Of a stretch of DNA of 64,000 nucleotides, positions 13,901-25,401 are shown one piece after another. The notes under the pieces are model-generated. The model searched no databases, was not told where the DNA came from, and was given only the letters and a program-made list of their open reading frames with translations. The DNA lies in assembly GCF_002865645.1 (NCBI RefSeq), contig NW_020194589.1, positions 1,348,812-1,412,811 of the forward strand, read 5' to 3'. The stretch's first letter is position 1. Each line of letters opens with the position of its first letter. A program made the translations under genes and the position numbers. The DNA comes from Hyaloscypha bicolor E (Eukaryota; Ascomycota; Leotiomycetes; Helotiales; Hyaloscyphaceae).

Positions 13901-15203
13901 TTTATCTTAAATAACTAAATATAATATTCTATTACTAACTATATTATAGTAATTAGTAGTACTTAAGAAAATAATAGTAGAAATTCAGAAGCTTTAAGCT
14001 AGATACTAGATTATAAATACCCTAAATACCCGAAATAGTACTAGTATTACTAATATCTATAAACTTCTTTTAAATTCGGATATTCTTATATAATATAAAA
14101 GAAATACTAGTTAATCTAATAATTAGAATAGGCTATATAAGCTAGTAGCCATTAACGGAGAGAATTATATACTAGCTCTACTATATAATAATACTACCTT
14201 TTACTTAACTTCTATAAAGCCCTTTTATATAGGAAATATTAAGGTTATTACTAGTAGCCCCAAACCTAAACCTATTTCCGAACTTTATAATAAGGCTAAA
14301 GGTAATATAGGTATAATTCCTCTTACTATTCCCGCTATTTCACTAAAGTATAGTAGAGGACGTCTTTATAAGAACCCGGATTTTACGGTATTCCTATAAG
14401 ATAATAACCTATATAAGAACTCTCATTAAGTTAAAGTTATTAGCCTTCTAGAAAAAAGTATATTTAAGGTTATTCTCAGATCTCAGATATTAAAGAAGAT
14501 ATATATCTTTAACTCCCGGTTTATTAATAAGATTAAGAATAAGAATATAGAGGAAAAGTTTAAGAAATCAAAACTAGTTATCCAGGCTTATAATAATAGT
14601 AAGAAATATATAGTATTAATATAATTACTTATTATTTAATATATTAGCCAGAGAATTATTCTTAGTATTACTACTATAATAATAGATATTATAGAACTAT
14701 ATTTATATAATATCTCGCAAGCTTATATCTAATTAATAACCTTACTTAATTATAATTTTTATATTAACTTATCTTATAAGCTTACTAGAGAACTAAATCT
14801 AAATAATAATTTAGTTCTAAAGATTATAAAACTACTATATAGTATACCGGAAACTAGGAATTACTAGTTTAAAACTTACTATTTCTATTATATTAACAAG
14901 CTTTCTATAAAATAATTAACTTATAACCCTTGCCTCCTTTATAGCAAGTAACTCTTTAGAATTATTAGTCTTTAAACTAATAATATCCTATTTATTAGAA
15001 CTAATAATTTTATAAAGATAAAGTAACTAAAGCTCTATAAGGCTAAGTTCTTGGCTAAGGAATATAAATACCTTACTATTAATTATAATCTCAAATTTAA
15101 TAAAGATATTATTTATATGAATATTACTAAAATTACTTTTATATAAGAATACTAGTATAAAAACCTCTAAACTATTTCTATAAAAAATATTACTACTATT
15201 ATA

Positions 15204-15374
15204 GTAGGGAATCAGGTAACGGGTCACGTGGCTGGTCAGGTGCTCCCGGCTGTCTACCACCCCCATATATAGCTCTCTCCTCCTCTCCTTCTCTCCTTTC
15301 CACAAGAATAGTATCCCGAGTACTCTAGTTCTCAATATATATTTTAGTATCCCCACGTGCCCCTCTTTACTATA
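15204..15374. mobile_element. Undamaged ~170-bp insertion in Copia copy A
   Basis: A block of ordinary composition with two CACGTG motifs (near 15,225 and 15,354) and a CT-rich tract at about 15,275-15,300, inside AT-rich Copia DNA. Copy B, around 19,540-19,552, has the uninterrupted site, so the block is an insertion. The ends resemble each other in inverse orientation: TATAGTAGGGA on the left and TATAGTAAAGA on the complementary right end. A small terminal-inverted-repeat element or an LTR fragment are both possible; the exact duplication is unclear. Confidence 0.6.
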
Positions 15375-16160
15375 AGTAGTAGGGGTACTATTTATTAAGA
15401 TCTCTTTATTAAGAACTAATATATTACCTAATATACTAGAGAAGTATATATTATATTAGTCTATTAACCAGAAGCTTTATATAACTTATTAATTACCGCT
15501 TAAGCTATTAAACCCTCGAAAACTAATATAAAGGCACTTAATAAGTATATTTAATAGCAGATTAAGAATATTACTAGAGAACTAAGATTTATAAAGCTAG
15601 TAAAGAAATCCTTATATTTAATCGTTTTTATAAATACTTTATTTATAAATAATAGAGATCTTTCCTCTTAAATTAGATATATTCTAGTCCTAGTAAACGG
15701 AACTAGATATATTAATATTATTTACTAGTTCTTTACTAAATATAAGAGAATTACTAGAAGTATTCTAGCTTTAGAACTTTATAATATAGCTTATAGCTTT
15801 AATATAGGCACTTTAGTTAAATCTATAATTAATAAAGTATTAGAAATAGAACTATTACTGGTAGTCTACATGAATTCGAAGTTATTATACGAATACCTTA
15901 TTAAATTAGGAATTACTCGAAAAAAGTATCTAATAATTAATATAATATATCTCTGCCAGATATATAAATAATAAGAGATTATAGAAGTTAAATAGATTAA
16001 GGGAGAATTAAATTCTGCTAATTCTGTAACGAAATTAAAGCTAATAAATATCCTTAAATATCTAATTAATATAAATACTATATAATTAGATATAAAGAAA
16101 TAGATTAAGTATAAATAGGACAGGAAATAGATATATAGGATAGGAGGATATTATAAGAGG

Positions 16161-16201
16161 AGAAGTTATATATAAAAGGCTATAGCCTTTAGTATATAAC
16201 T
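16161..16201. repeat. Dispersed palindromic repeat, copy 3
   Basis: A 41-bp palindrome (AGAAGTTATATATAAAAGGC and its inverse) about 120 bp upstream of the LTR at 16,324. Copy 4 has the same position relative to the next LTR. Confidence 0.75.
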
Positions 16202-16323
16202 AAAACCTCAGAAATAATATAGATATATAGAATATTTAGGAAATCTAATATTAGGCCAGATTAGGGAATTTATATATAATTAGAAGGAAATACTATTTTT
16301 CGCGTTTTTTAGAGAGTTTTTAG

Positions 16324-16622
16324 TATTAGTATAGCTATTTCTTTAGGAGTTACGTATATAGTTACGGGATACGGGATATGAGATATAGATAATGAAATAT
16401 AGGTAATAAAATATAAAATACGAGATATAGTTATATAACCTTATATTTTATTAGTAACTCGACTAGTAAACTAGACTTCTTTAGGCTTAGCAGATTTAGG
16501 AATCATATATTAATACTATAATACTATAATTCTTACTTCTAAATAATAATAACTTTACTAACTAATATAACTAGTATTTTTATACCTATATAATAATATT
16601 ATATATTACTAGTAAACTAATA
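16324..16622 (+). mobile_element. RIP-degraded Copia LTR between tandem copies A and B
   Basis: A 299-bp relative of the undamaged LTR at 4,241-4,537, matching it along its length with mainly C-to-T and G-to-A differences (start TATTAGTATAGC against TGTTGGTACAGC; end AAACTAATA against GAACCGACA). It serves both as 3' LTR of copy A and 5' LTR of copy B. The flanking pentamers (TTTAG and TTTAT) differ, as expected for an LTR internal to a tandem array. Confidence 0.8.
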
Positions 16623-19600
16623 TTTATATAATAAAATTATTATTTTTATTAAGGCTTATTAGTATATTAATATATAGTTTTAAATCTTTTTAATAAACTT
16701 GGCTAGCTTATTAATAAGCTCTAATTATTTATTACTATTTATAAGAAAAAATAATAAATTAATATTAAAACTTATTTTATTAATTAATATTATTATTTTT
16801 AAAATTCTTTAAACTATTATTTATTTAGAAACTATTAATATAAACCCGGTTATAATTTCAGAATCCGTAATAACTATTTCAAGTTTTATAATTATAATAA
16901 TTATATTTTAATATTATATTTTATATATAAAAAACTCGAATATTATTTATAAAAGTATATATTAAAGAAATAAAATACTAAAAAAACTCGATTTAAAAAT
17001 AGAAATATTTACTAATTTAAATTCCGAAACTTTTATAACTTTAATAAATATTTTAATAATACTTATATATAATATATTACAGGAATTAAAAGAAAAAAAT
17101 AATAATAAAAATAATAAAAATAAACTAGAAATAAATAAAAGAGAGAAATATTATTTAGATTTCTATTTTATTTTTATTAAAAGCTTTTTAGTTATTTCTA
17201 TTACTTTTATTTCTATTATTTCTATAACTAATATTCTTATAAATAACTTTATTTCTCTTTTTCTTATATATTAGATAATAAGCAAAAATTATATTTTAGA
17301 GTTTATTAAATAAATAAAAGATATTTAAATATTTATAATTAATAATATATTAAAATATATTATTTATAACTTTTATAAAATTATAATTAATATTAGAATT
17401 TCTAGATTCTTAATTACTAATTCTAACTAATTTCAAGTTTTATAATAAACTAATAATATTATTAAAGATTAAATTAATATCTAGTTTAGTATTAGATCTA
17501 TATTTTCTATTAGATTTATAATAATAAAAATACTAATTAAGTAAATATAATTTTATATTATATTTATAAAAAATTTATTTCTATTTAGCTTAGATAATAT
17601 AAATAAACTAAAGATCTATTTTAATAATCTTACTAATTATTTTATTATTTCTGTTAAATAATTTATATTTATAATATAATATTTTAAAATACTATATTAT
17701 AAAACTTTATTTCTGAATTTTTTATTTATAATTCTTATTTTCTTATAAAAGTCGAATTATAATATTTATATTATTATTTTAATTATTTATTTATTAGTAA
17801 GTTTCGAAATATATTAGAATAAATAGGCTATAATATTAATATAAAAGCCCTTAAATACTTTATAAAATACTATAAATAATACTAGAAATTCGAATAATTA
17901 CTAGAATAATTTAAGTTTAATCTAAGAAATAATATTAGTATTTTCTATATTTCTAGTAAGCTTATATTTTATATATTTGGGATATTCTAAAATAGAATTA
18001 GATTAATATCTATTTAGGCTCTTCTAATTAGATTATAGTAAATATTAGAAAGTAATTTATTAATAAGAAATTTATTTAATTTATAAATATTATAGAAACT
18101 AAAACTAAAATCGTTTTTATAAAAGCTTATTATTTTATTAAAATTATAAAATATTATTATAGCCTAATTTAATATATTTATTTTATTATTATAGCCAAAA
18201 TTAATAGAATTAATAAAAATATTATATTTTAAATAGCTTTTAAAACTATTAATAATTTTATAGAATTTAATATTATTATTATTATTCTTTTAATTTATAG
18301 TATTTTACCTTAAATAACTAAATATAATATCTTATTACTAATTATATTATAATAATTAATAGTATTTAAAAAAGTAATAGTAAAAATTTAGAAGCTTTAA
18401 ACAAAATACTAAATTCTAAATACCCGAAATAGTTCTAATATTATTAATATTTATAAACTTTTTTTAAATTCGAATATTCTTATATAATATAAAGGAAATA
18501 CTAGTTAATTTAGTAATTGAAATAAGCTATATAAGCTAGTAATTATTAATAGAAAGAACTATATACTAGCTCTATTATATAATAATAATATTTTTTATTT
18601 AGTTTTTATAAAACTCTTTTATATAAGAGATATTAAAGTTATTACTAATAGTTCTAAATTTAAAATTATTCTCGAATTCTATAATAAGACTAAAAATAAT
18701 ACGAGTATAATTTCTTTTATTATTTTTACTATTTTATTAAAATATAATAAAGAATACTTTTATAAAACCCCGAATATTATAATATTTCTATAAAATAATA
18801 ACCTATATAAGAACTCTTATTAAGTTAAAATTACTAGCCTTTTAAAAAAGAATATATTTGAAATTACTTTTAGATTTCAGGTATTAAAAGAAATATATAT
18901 CTTTAATTTCTGGTTTATTAATAAGATTAAGAAAAAAAGTATAGAAAAAAAGTTCAAGAAATTAAAACTAATTATTTAGGCTTATAATAATAATAAGAAT
19001 ATATAATATTAATATAATTATTTATTATTTAATATATTAGCTAGAGAATTGTTCTTAATATCATTATTATAATAATAAATATTACGGAATTATATTTTTA
19101 TAATATCTTATAAACTTATATCTAATTAATAATTTTATTTAATTATAATTTTTATATTAACTTATTTTATAAACTTATTAAAAAGCTAAATCTAAAAAAA
19201 TAATTCTATTCTAAAGATTATAAAACTATTATATAATATAATAAAAACTAGGAATTATTAGTTTAAAACTTATTATTTCTATTATATTAATAAGTTTTTT
19301 ATAAAATAATTAATTTGTAATTCTTCTGAATTATTAGCTTTTAAACTAATAATTTTATAAAAGTAAAGTAATTAAAGCCCTAAAGACTAAGTTCTTAATT
19401 AAGAAATATAAATACCTTATTTTTAATTATAATTTCAAGTTTAATAAAGTATTATTTATATAAATATTATTAGAATTATTTTTATATAAAAATAGTAATA
19501 TAAAAATCTTTAAATTATATCTATAAAAAATATTATTATTATAAGTAATAGAAGTACTATTTATTAAAATCTTTTTATTAAAAACTAATATATTATCTAA

Positions 19601-20405
19601 TATATTATCTAATATATATTATATTAGTCTATTAACTAGAAGCTTTATATAACTTATTAATTACTCTTTAAGCTATTAAATTCTCGGAAACTAATATAAA
19701 GATATTTAATAAATATATTTAATAACAAATTGAGATTTATAAAACTAGTAAAAAAGTTTTTATATTTAATTATTTCTATAAATATTTTATTTATAAATAA
19801 TAGAGATTTCTTTTCCTGAATTAGATATATTCTAATTTTAGTAAATAAAACTAAATACACTAATATTATTTATTAGTTCTTTACTAAATATAAAAGAATT
19901 ATTAAAAGTATTCTAGTTTTAGAATTCTATAATATAGTTTATAGCTTTAATATAAATACTTTAATTAAATCTATAATTAATAAAATACTAGAAATAGAAC
20001 TATTACTAGTAATTTATATAAATACCTCATTAAATTAGGAACTATTCGAGAGAAATATATTTTTATTAAATATATAAATACTAAGAAATTATGGAAATTA
20101 AAAAAATTAAAAAAAATCGAATTTTACTAATTCTATAATAAAATTAAAGCTAATAAATACTCTTAAATATCTAACTAATATAAATATAATATAATTAGAT
20201 ATAGAAGAATAAATCAAAATAAAAATAAAATATTATAAGAGGAAAAGTTATATATAAAAGGCTATAGCCTTTAATATATAATTAAAACCTCAAAAGTAAT
20301 ATAAATATATAAAGTATTTGGGAAATCTAATATTAGGCCGAATTAGGGAATTAGTATATAATTAGAGAGAAATATTATTTTTTGTATTTTTTAAAAAAGT
20401 TCTAC
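16623..20405 (+). mobile_element. RIP-degraded Ty1/Copia retrotransposon, copy B internal region
   Basis: A second, more degraded and slightly shortened copy of the element at 12,090-16,323, in the same orientation and offset by about 4.5 kb. The gag start present in copy A (11,060-12,090) is missing: homology begins almost directly after the LTR. The equivalent of the 170-bp insertion of copy A is absent. It ends with the palindromic repeat and an LTR fragment. Short frames such as 19,657-19,860 are fortuitous. Confidence 0.75.
20243..20283. repeat. Dispersed palindromic repeat, copy 4
   Basis: A 41-bp palindrome matching copies 1-3, about 120 bp before the LTR fragment at 20,406. Confidence 0.75.
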
Positions 20406-20594
20406 TATTAGTATAGCTATTTTTTCGGGAATTATATATATAATTACAGGATTCGAAATACGAGATAGAAATAATAAGATATAATTATATAATCTCGTAT
20501 TTTATAAATAATTCAATTAGTAACCTAGATTTTATTAAGCTTAGTAAATTTAGGAATTATATATTAATATTATAATTTATAATTCCTATTTCTA

Positions 20595-20600
<6 letters not shown>
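20406..20600 (+). mobile_element. Truncated RIP-degraded Copia LTR
   Basis: Begins TATTAGTATAGC like the LTR at 16,324 and follows it for about 190 bp, then runs into an (AAT)n microsatellite at about 20,598-20,631 instead of completing the LTR. Confidence 0.65.
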
Positions 20601-20632
<32 letters not shown>

Positions 20633-20844
20633 GAAAAAGCAGGAATTAGTATTTTAAATATATATAAAATTAATTAAACTTAATAAATTAAAGAAAACTA
20701 GTAATTTAATTAATTAATTAAAATTCTTTAAAAAAGTAAATAAAATAAAAATAAAAATAAAATTTAATTTTTTTTAAAGTATTTGAATTCATTAAGTAAT
20801 TTATAATTGCTTTATTAACTAAAGAAAATATATTATATAATAAT

Positions 20845-21112
20845 TATTAATATAGCTATTTCTTTAGAAGTTATATATATAATTATAAAACTCGAAATAA
20901 TAGAATATAGAATACGGGATATAGTTATATAACCTTATATTTTATAAGTAATTTGACTAATAGCTAGTTCCTATTAGGCTTAATAGATTTAGGAATTATA
21001 TATTAATACTATAATACTATAATTCTTATTTCTAAATAATAACTTTATTAACTTTAATATATCTATATTTTATACCTATATAATAATACTATATATTACT
21101 AGTAAACTAATA
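20845..21112 (+). mobile_element. RIP-degraded solo LTR with target-site duplication
   Basis: A 268-bp degraded relative of the 4,241 LTR. It starts TATTAATATAGC (TGTTGGTACAGC in the undamaged form), ends AAACTAATA, and is flanked by ATAAT on both sides (20,840-20,844 and 21,113-21,117). The short tandem repeats of the undamaged copy are largely missing. It appears inserted into the minus-strand element whose LTR is at 21,635-21,883. Confidence 0.7.
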
Positions 21113-21883
21113 ATAATAAACTTATTTATAATTATATAACTTAATAAAGGCTTTAAACTAAAATATTTAAATTTATTATATTATTTTTCTTTTTATTTAT
21201 AAATACTAATTTAATAATTTTATTAAATAATTTCTTTTTAGGCTTCTAATATTATTATTTCTTTAAATATAAAATACAATTTTTATATAATATAAATATA
21301 ACTTTTTTTTAAAGAAATCTTTAGCTATATCTCAAATATCTTTAATAAAGAATTTATTTAATCTTATATTTTCTTATAATAAATTATAAAGTAAAGAATT
21401 CTAATTCTTTTAATATAACTTATAATATTTTAAAATATAAAATAAGTAACTAAAATATAATAAAGTAAAATAACTAGAATTAATAATATATTTAGATATA
21501 AATTTAATGAGATAATATTATAATATAAATAGCTAGTTTTAAATAAAGGAAAATATATAAAAATAAAGATATATTTAGAATAAACTAGTAAATCTTTTAG
21601 TTTAAGCTCCCTTAATCTTTAGACTCTAATACCATGCAATTATTTAATAGAACCTATAATAGATCCCAAATTGTATTCAAACTTCTATTACTAAATAGGG
21701 ACCCCCGATTAGTTAACCGGTAGGCCGATTGCGCTATGCCTCGTATTAGCGAATGGGTGTTATTATATTATCAACTCACAATTTCCTCTAGTTGGTCCGA
21801 TATCACGAGACCCTTTTTTTTTTTTGCGATGCTAAGGTTTTCGCTATTAGGAAATTGGGGATTAGAAGGTAGTTCTAATAGCA
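21113..21883 (-). mobile_element. 5' end of a minus-strand LTR retrotransposon: LTR, primer-binding site, degraded leader
   Basis: On the minus strand, 21,883-21,635 starts TGCTATTAG and ends AATTGCA, which fits an LTR of about 249 bp. It is followed at once by TGGTATTAGAGT (21,634-21,623), close to the TGGTATCAGAG initiator-methionine primer-binding site used by many LTR elements. Downstream (21,622-21,118) is RIP-degraded AT-rich DNA, probably leader and gag, ending at the solo LTR. The LTR itself is much less damaged than the internal part. No target-site duplication can be tested because the other end is missing. The LTR lies 7 bp from the methyltransferase stop codon. Confidence 0.45.
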
Positions 21884-21890
21884 AAAGCCT

Positions 21891-23193
21891 CTACAGTAAT
21901 TGGCACTCGATACATGCTTCTGGTTCACTTCCTCTCCAAATCTTCTTAATCCCCAGACCACTCTTTGCGAGTAACTCCTTCCACTGACTCTCATTCCTCT
22001 CCATCCCTCCCATCGGAAACATTGTTATATCCATAATCGCCTGCTGCATCGTAGCATTTGAGTTCGGCAACACCACATCAACCAAAAGTAATTTGCTTTT
22101 CGGCTGTGTCTTCAGCAGCGGCACAATTTGTCCCAAAATGGTAGTACAATCACCGTCACTCCAGTTATGGAAAATATGGCGATAATGATAGATGTAGGCG
22201 TCCTTGGCGGGCTGAGGAGTGAAGATATCATATACCATGAACTCTACTCTGTCAGGCGGTGAAGGCACAACGTCGAACGTTGAAGGCAAATCCTGGACAA
22301 TAAATCGCCCCTTCATCCTCGGGTTCTCCTTGCGGATTCCATCCATGATGTGACCTTGGCCGCCAGCAACATCGACAATTGCTACATCATCATCATCCAG
22401 ATCCAGCTTTGCAAGTTCAATACCCCATGGATAAGCATCCATCGGATTATGCGACCGCATCCCGGCAACCATGATGACTCCTCGATCAGGATGGGAGCCT
22501 AGCCAGGTCCAGAGTTCTTCACCGTGGGCCCATTTGTATGGCGTTCCTGTCTCTTTCGTAGGTGCTTTATACTGATGCTCTGCCAGTGTTCGTGGCATTG
22601 CCATAATGGCTGGAATAATATCAAAGAACATGAAATTGTTAAATGCGCGGTGGTCGGGATGTAGATACGGTTTTCCGAGAGAAGTGAGCCTGAAGCTTGG
22701 GCCTGGGGATTCGATGAAAAGATTTGCGGCTACGAGTTGGCGAAATATGCGGACTAAAATGGAGTTAGTATACGATCTTGGGGATGAGGGGGAAGAGAGG
22801 GGATACTTACTAATTATGATTTCATCTGCTTTGGTGAGCTCCACCATTTCTGTTATAGAAACTTCCCCTCCCCCTTCGAACTTCTCCCATAATTCGAGAT
22901 CCGAGACGATCTCGACTGCGGCGCTGACATTGACCTGCAACAGTAGGTTGGATAGGGATTATAAAGGCCACCTTTCCGTGTTATTAAGAACGTGAACTTA
23001 CTTGGAAGATTCGAGGCCAAACCTCTGAATTGGGCTCTTCCAATGAGTAGAGAAGTTTTCGAGCCTCTAGCTGAAGATTTCGTCGAGCAACGTGGACGTC
23101 ACCTTCAGCTGCGGCTTCATAGCCAGCTGCAGCTTTGTTTACATTTTCCACCAAAGCTGCGATTTCTGGTCGCGGGGTGTAAGTACCTGCCAT
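21891..23193 (-). CDS. SAM-dependent O-methyltransferase (fungal family 2 type)
   Basis: Three exons, 23193..23002, 22934..22811 and 22753..21891, with GTAAGT donors and TGCAG/TTTAG acceptors, give 392 residues. The N-terminal about 110 residues form the helical dimerisation part; the SAM-binding motif I VDVAGGQGH lies around D233 and the catalytic histidine is H301 in RHIFHNWSDGDC, the classic motif of this family. The C-terminus (KKIWRGSEPEACIECQLL) matches the normal family end, so the nearby LTR has not truncated it. Known family members transfer methyl from SAM to phenolic hydroxyls in the cytosol. As the outermost gene of the cluster it would methylate a phenolic intermediate; the substrate is not deducible. 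Start chosen as the only ATG giving the full N-terminal domain. Confidence 0.92.
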
Positions 23194-24114
23194 ATCGATT
23201 CAGAGGTCGAGAGGCCAAAGACCAAGAAATCTGATGAAGGACAGAACGTGTATCTGAAGCAGAGACAAATCAATGAAAGAGCTGAGTGCACCCACTTTTC
23301 ACTTGCGGCGGCAACTAGATTGCTGGCGCAAGGGTAATCCGGTTTTAGCGGCTTATTCATACGTTGCTTGGCAGGATGTGCTGTTACCTGCGGGCCGGAT
23401 TCGATTAGCTGTGTATGTATCCTAATTCAAAGAGCTGATACAGTCGTACAGCCACGCTGTACCGCCGGTAAGAGGACAGCCCGAATATGTCACCACTATC
23501 CACTTCCAGAATGTCGACGAAAACTAGGACATACTAATGGCCAGGTGATAACTGCCGTGTAAGTAAACTAACGAGCCTGGGCTACGGTGAGTTTTTAGGC
23601 GGTTACGGATCAAAAATTCTAACCGAGAAAAGTATGAAATGCAAAATTGCGGGGGCACTTTAATTTTAGGGGTAATTGCACGTAAATTAAGTAGGGAATC
23701 ACGTAAAAGCTAGGTGCCTTTATAGGGGAAAAATCTTTTACTTCTATAATTAAATAGTGGCCTTTTAATCAAAAAATAAAGAAGAAAAGAAAAGCATAAA
23801 ACGCAAGTTTTAATTAATTAGCTTTTTATATAAATTAACTCGTATAAATAAAATAAGTTTATTTTAAGAGTTATTTATTAGAAGAAAATTAGTTATTATT
23901 TAAGTAATATTATATATACTTTTTAAAGCTTAATCTAATTATATTATTTTTTCTTAATAATTTTTAATTCAGTTTTATATAACTATTTAATATATTCAAG
24001 TAATAAGTTAATGTTTTATTTAATACTTTTAAAAGGTATTTAACTTTATTTATTTAACTTTTCTTATATAAAAATTAGTGATTTCTTTTAATTAATATTC
24101 TTTTATATTATATA
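23194..24114. other. Gene-free stretch upstream of the methyltransferase
   Basis: 23,194-23,640 has ordinary composition and should hold the methyltransferase promoter; no motif stands out. From about 23,640 it becomes strongly AT-rich with poly-A/T runs, perhaps old repeat DNA. Small frames overlapping 22,992-23,562 are shadows. Confidence 0.5.
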
Positions 24115-24552
24115 TAGTGTGCGAAAAAATTAATCAGATTAATTAATTAATTCATGAATATTCATAAATAGTGTGAATAGAATTTGATTAACGTGATACT
24201 TATATAATTTGATTAGATTAGAATAATTAATCATGATTATTTATGAATACCGTGATTAATATACACGTGACCGCAGCACGTGATGGTCTAGCCTAATTAA
24301 GTAAAGTTCTTGCTCTAGCACTGCCTTAGCGAGCTTTTCTCTCTAGAAGCAAGGTAGCACTAGATCCTGATCCTTACCTAATTAGGCTAGCCTGTTACGT
24401 GCTGCGGTCACGTGTATATTAATCAAGTTATTTATGAATATTCATGATTAGCTTAATTAATTCGTGAATAGAATATGATTAATGAGAAAATTTTATGAAT
24501 AGATTAGATTAATAGCCATTAATCTAATCTAATCTATTCATTTCTCACACTG
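24115..24552. mobile_element. hAT-like non-autonomous element (MITE), copy 1
   Basis: 438 bp ending in inverted repeats TAGTGTGCGAAA and (complement of the right end) CAGTGTGAGAAA, flanked by the 8-bp direct repeat ATTATATA (24,107-24,114 and 24,553-24,560). An 8-bp duplication with CAGTG-type ends is the signature of hAT transposons. The element is nearly one long inverted repeat: ATTAATATACACGTGACCGC with the following AGCACGT in the left half (about 24,256-24,281) recurs inverted at about 24,396-24,422. No coding capacity. Confidence 0.85.
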
Positions 24553-25401
24553 ATTATATATAACGTTTTTATTTTAATTAAAACAATTTAACTTTTATAT
24601 TATAATTAAATATATTATTATAAAGAAAGTATAAGTTTTAAAAATAATTAAAATAATTAAAATAGTTTATAATTACTTAAAGTTATTGTAATTTATATAA
24701 GCGGGCTTAGATTTAATTATAAGTGTAATTAGTTGGGTTTTAATTAATTAATAAAGAGTACTAATTTAGAATTTTGCGAAAAATCAGAACATCAAAATTC
24801 ACATCCGAGTTTTGTCGACTAACCAGTTGTGGGCCTCAGTATCAGTACCAAGAGTAGATCTTTCCTCTTGTCGTCGCGCTCATGGCCCAGTCTCAGATCG
24901 GGGATGTCGGACAAGCATTATCTGTCATGGGACTTTTCTCAAGTTCGGAGCCGCTGTTCGAGACTATTCGAGTAGCTCAGGTACATGTACTTGATTACGC
25001 AGCATACTATCGGAGTTCCCCGACCGCTTCTGCAGTAGTCGATGACCATCATTGGGCAGGTAAGCATCCTTTACATGTCATAGATATTTTCCACTACCTC
25101 ATCTGAAATTACCATTGCAGATCGTTACCGCTATAACATAAAGATTTCTCTCAGCCTGAAGACTAAGGCTTGGGACGCTTGATCTGTCAGGAATTTGCGA
25201 AGGCTTCATGCAATGCTGAAGTTCAGGTGAGATCCTTAGAGTAAGATTGTTGCGAAACCTATTACAATTCTAGGAGACACAAAACATGGGATCTCTCTGT
25301 GTCAGATATAAGTTCTCTTGTTCCCTTATTCATTCTCAAAGCACTCAACCATGCCGCATTCCAGCATAACGTTTCATCTTGCTATAAAATTAGCGACCAA
25401 C
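24553..25401. other. Gene-free stretch before the multicopper oxidase
   Basis: AT-rich to about 24,790, then ordinary composition to the oxidase start codon, which should include its promoter. Short frames at 24,812-25,106 show no recognisable domain or codon pattern and are not called. Confidence 0.45.

Larger units (their letters stand above)
11060..16323 (+). mobile_element. RIP-degraded Ty1/Copia retrotransposon, copy A internal region
   Basis: AT-rich, plus strand, no intact frame. A gag zinc-knuckle region at about 12,360-12,450 has the spacing of the fungal Copia CxxC...CW...KH motif. The reverse transcriptase and its C-terminal extension at about 14,690-15,160 show DISQAY-like, YSIPETRNY-like and YNPCLLYSK-like blocks typical of Copia, written here as damaged codons. 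From about 12,090 onward the sequence aligns along its length with 16,630-20,400 (copy B). No 5' LTR was found; the left border is approximate. A 170-bp undamaged insertion interrupts it at 15,204-15,374. The palindromic repeat at 16,161 lies about 120 bp before the LTR. Confidence 0.75.

Noticed and set aside
15027..15356. 109-codon minus frame
   Set aside because: Runs across the junction between the Copia relic and the 170-bp insertion; a chimera by chance.
21690..21735. tRNA-like sequence GTTAACCGGTAGGCC
   Set aside because: No acceptor stem, anticodon arm or T-arm consensus; it falls inside the putative LTR.
22606..22995. 129-codon plus-strand frame
   Set aside because: Antisense shadow of the O-methyltransferase exons; no domain.
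24812..25106. Possible small gene upstream of the laccase
   Set aside because: Two overlapping short frames without motif, splice pattern or codon bias.
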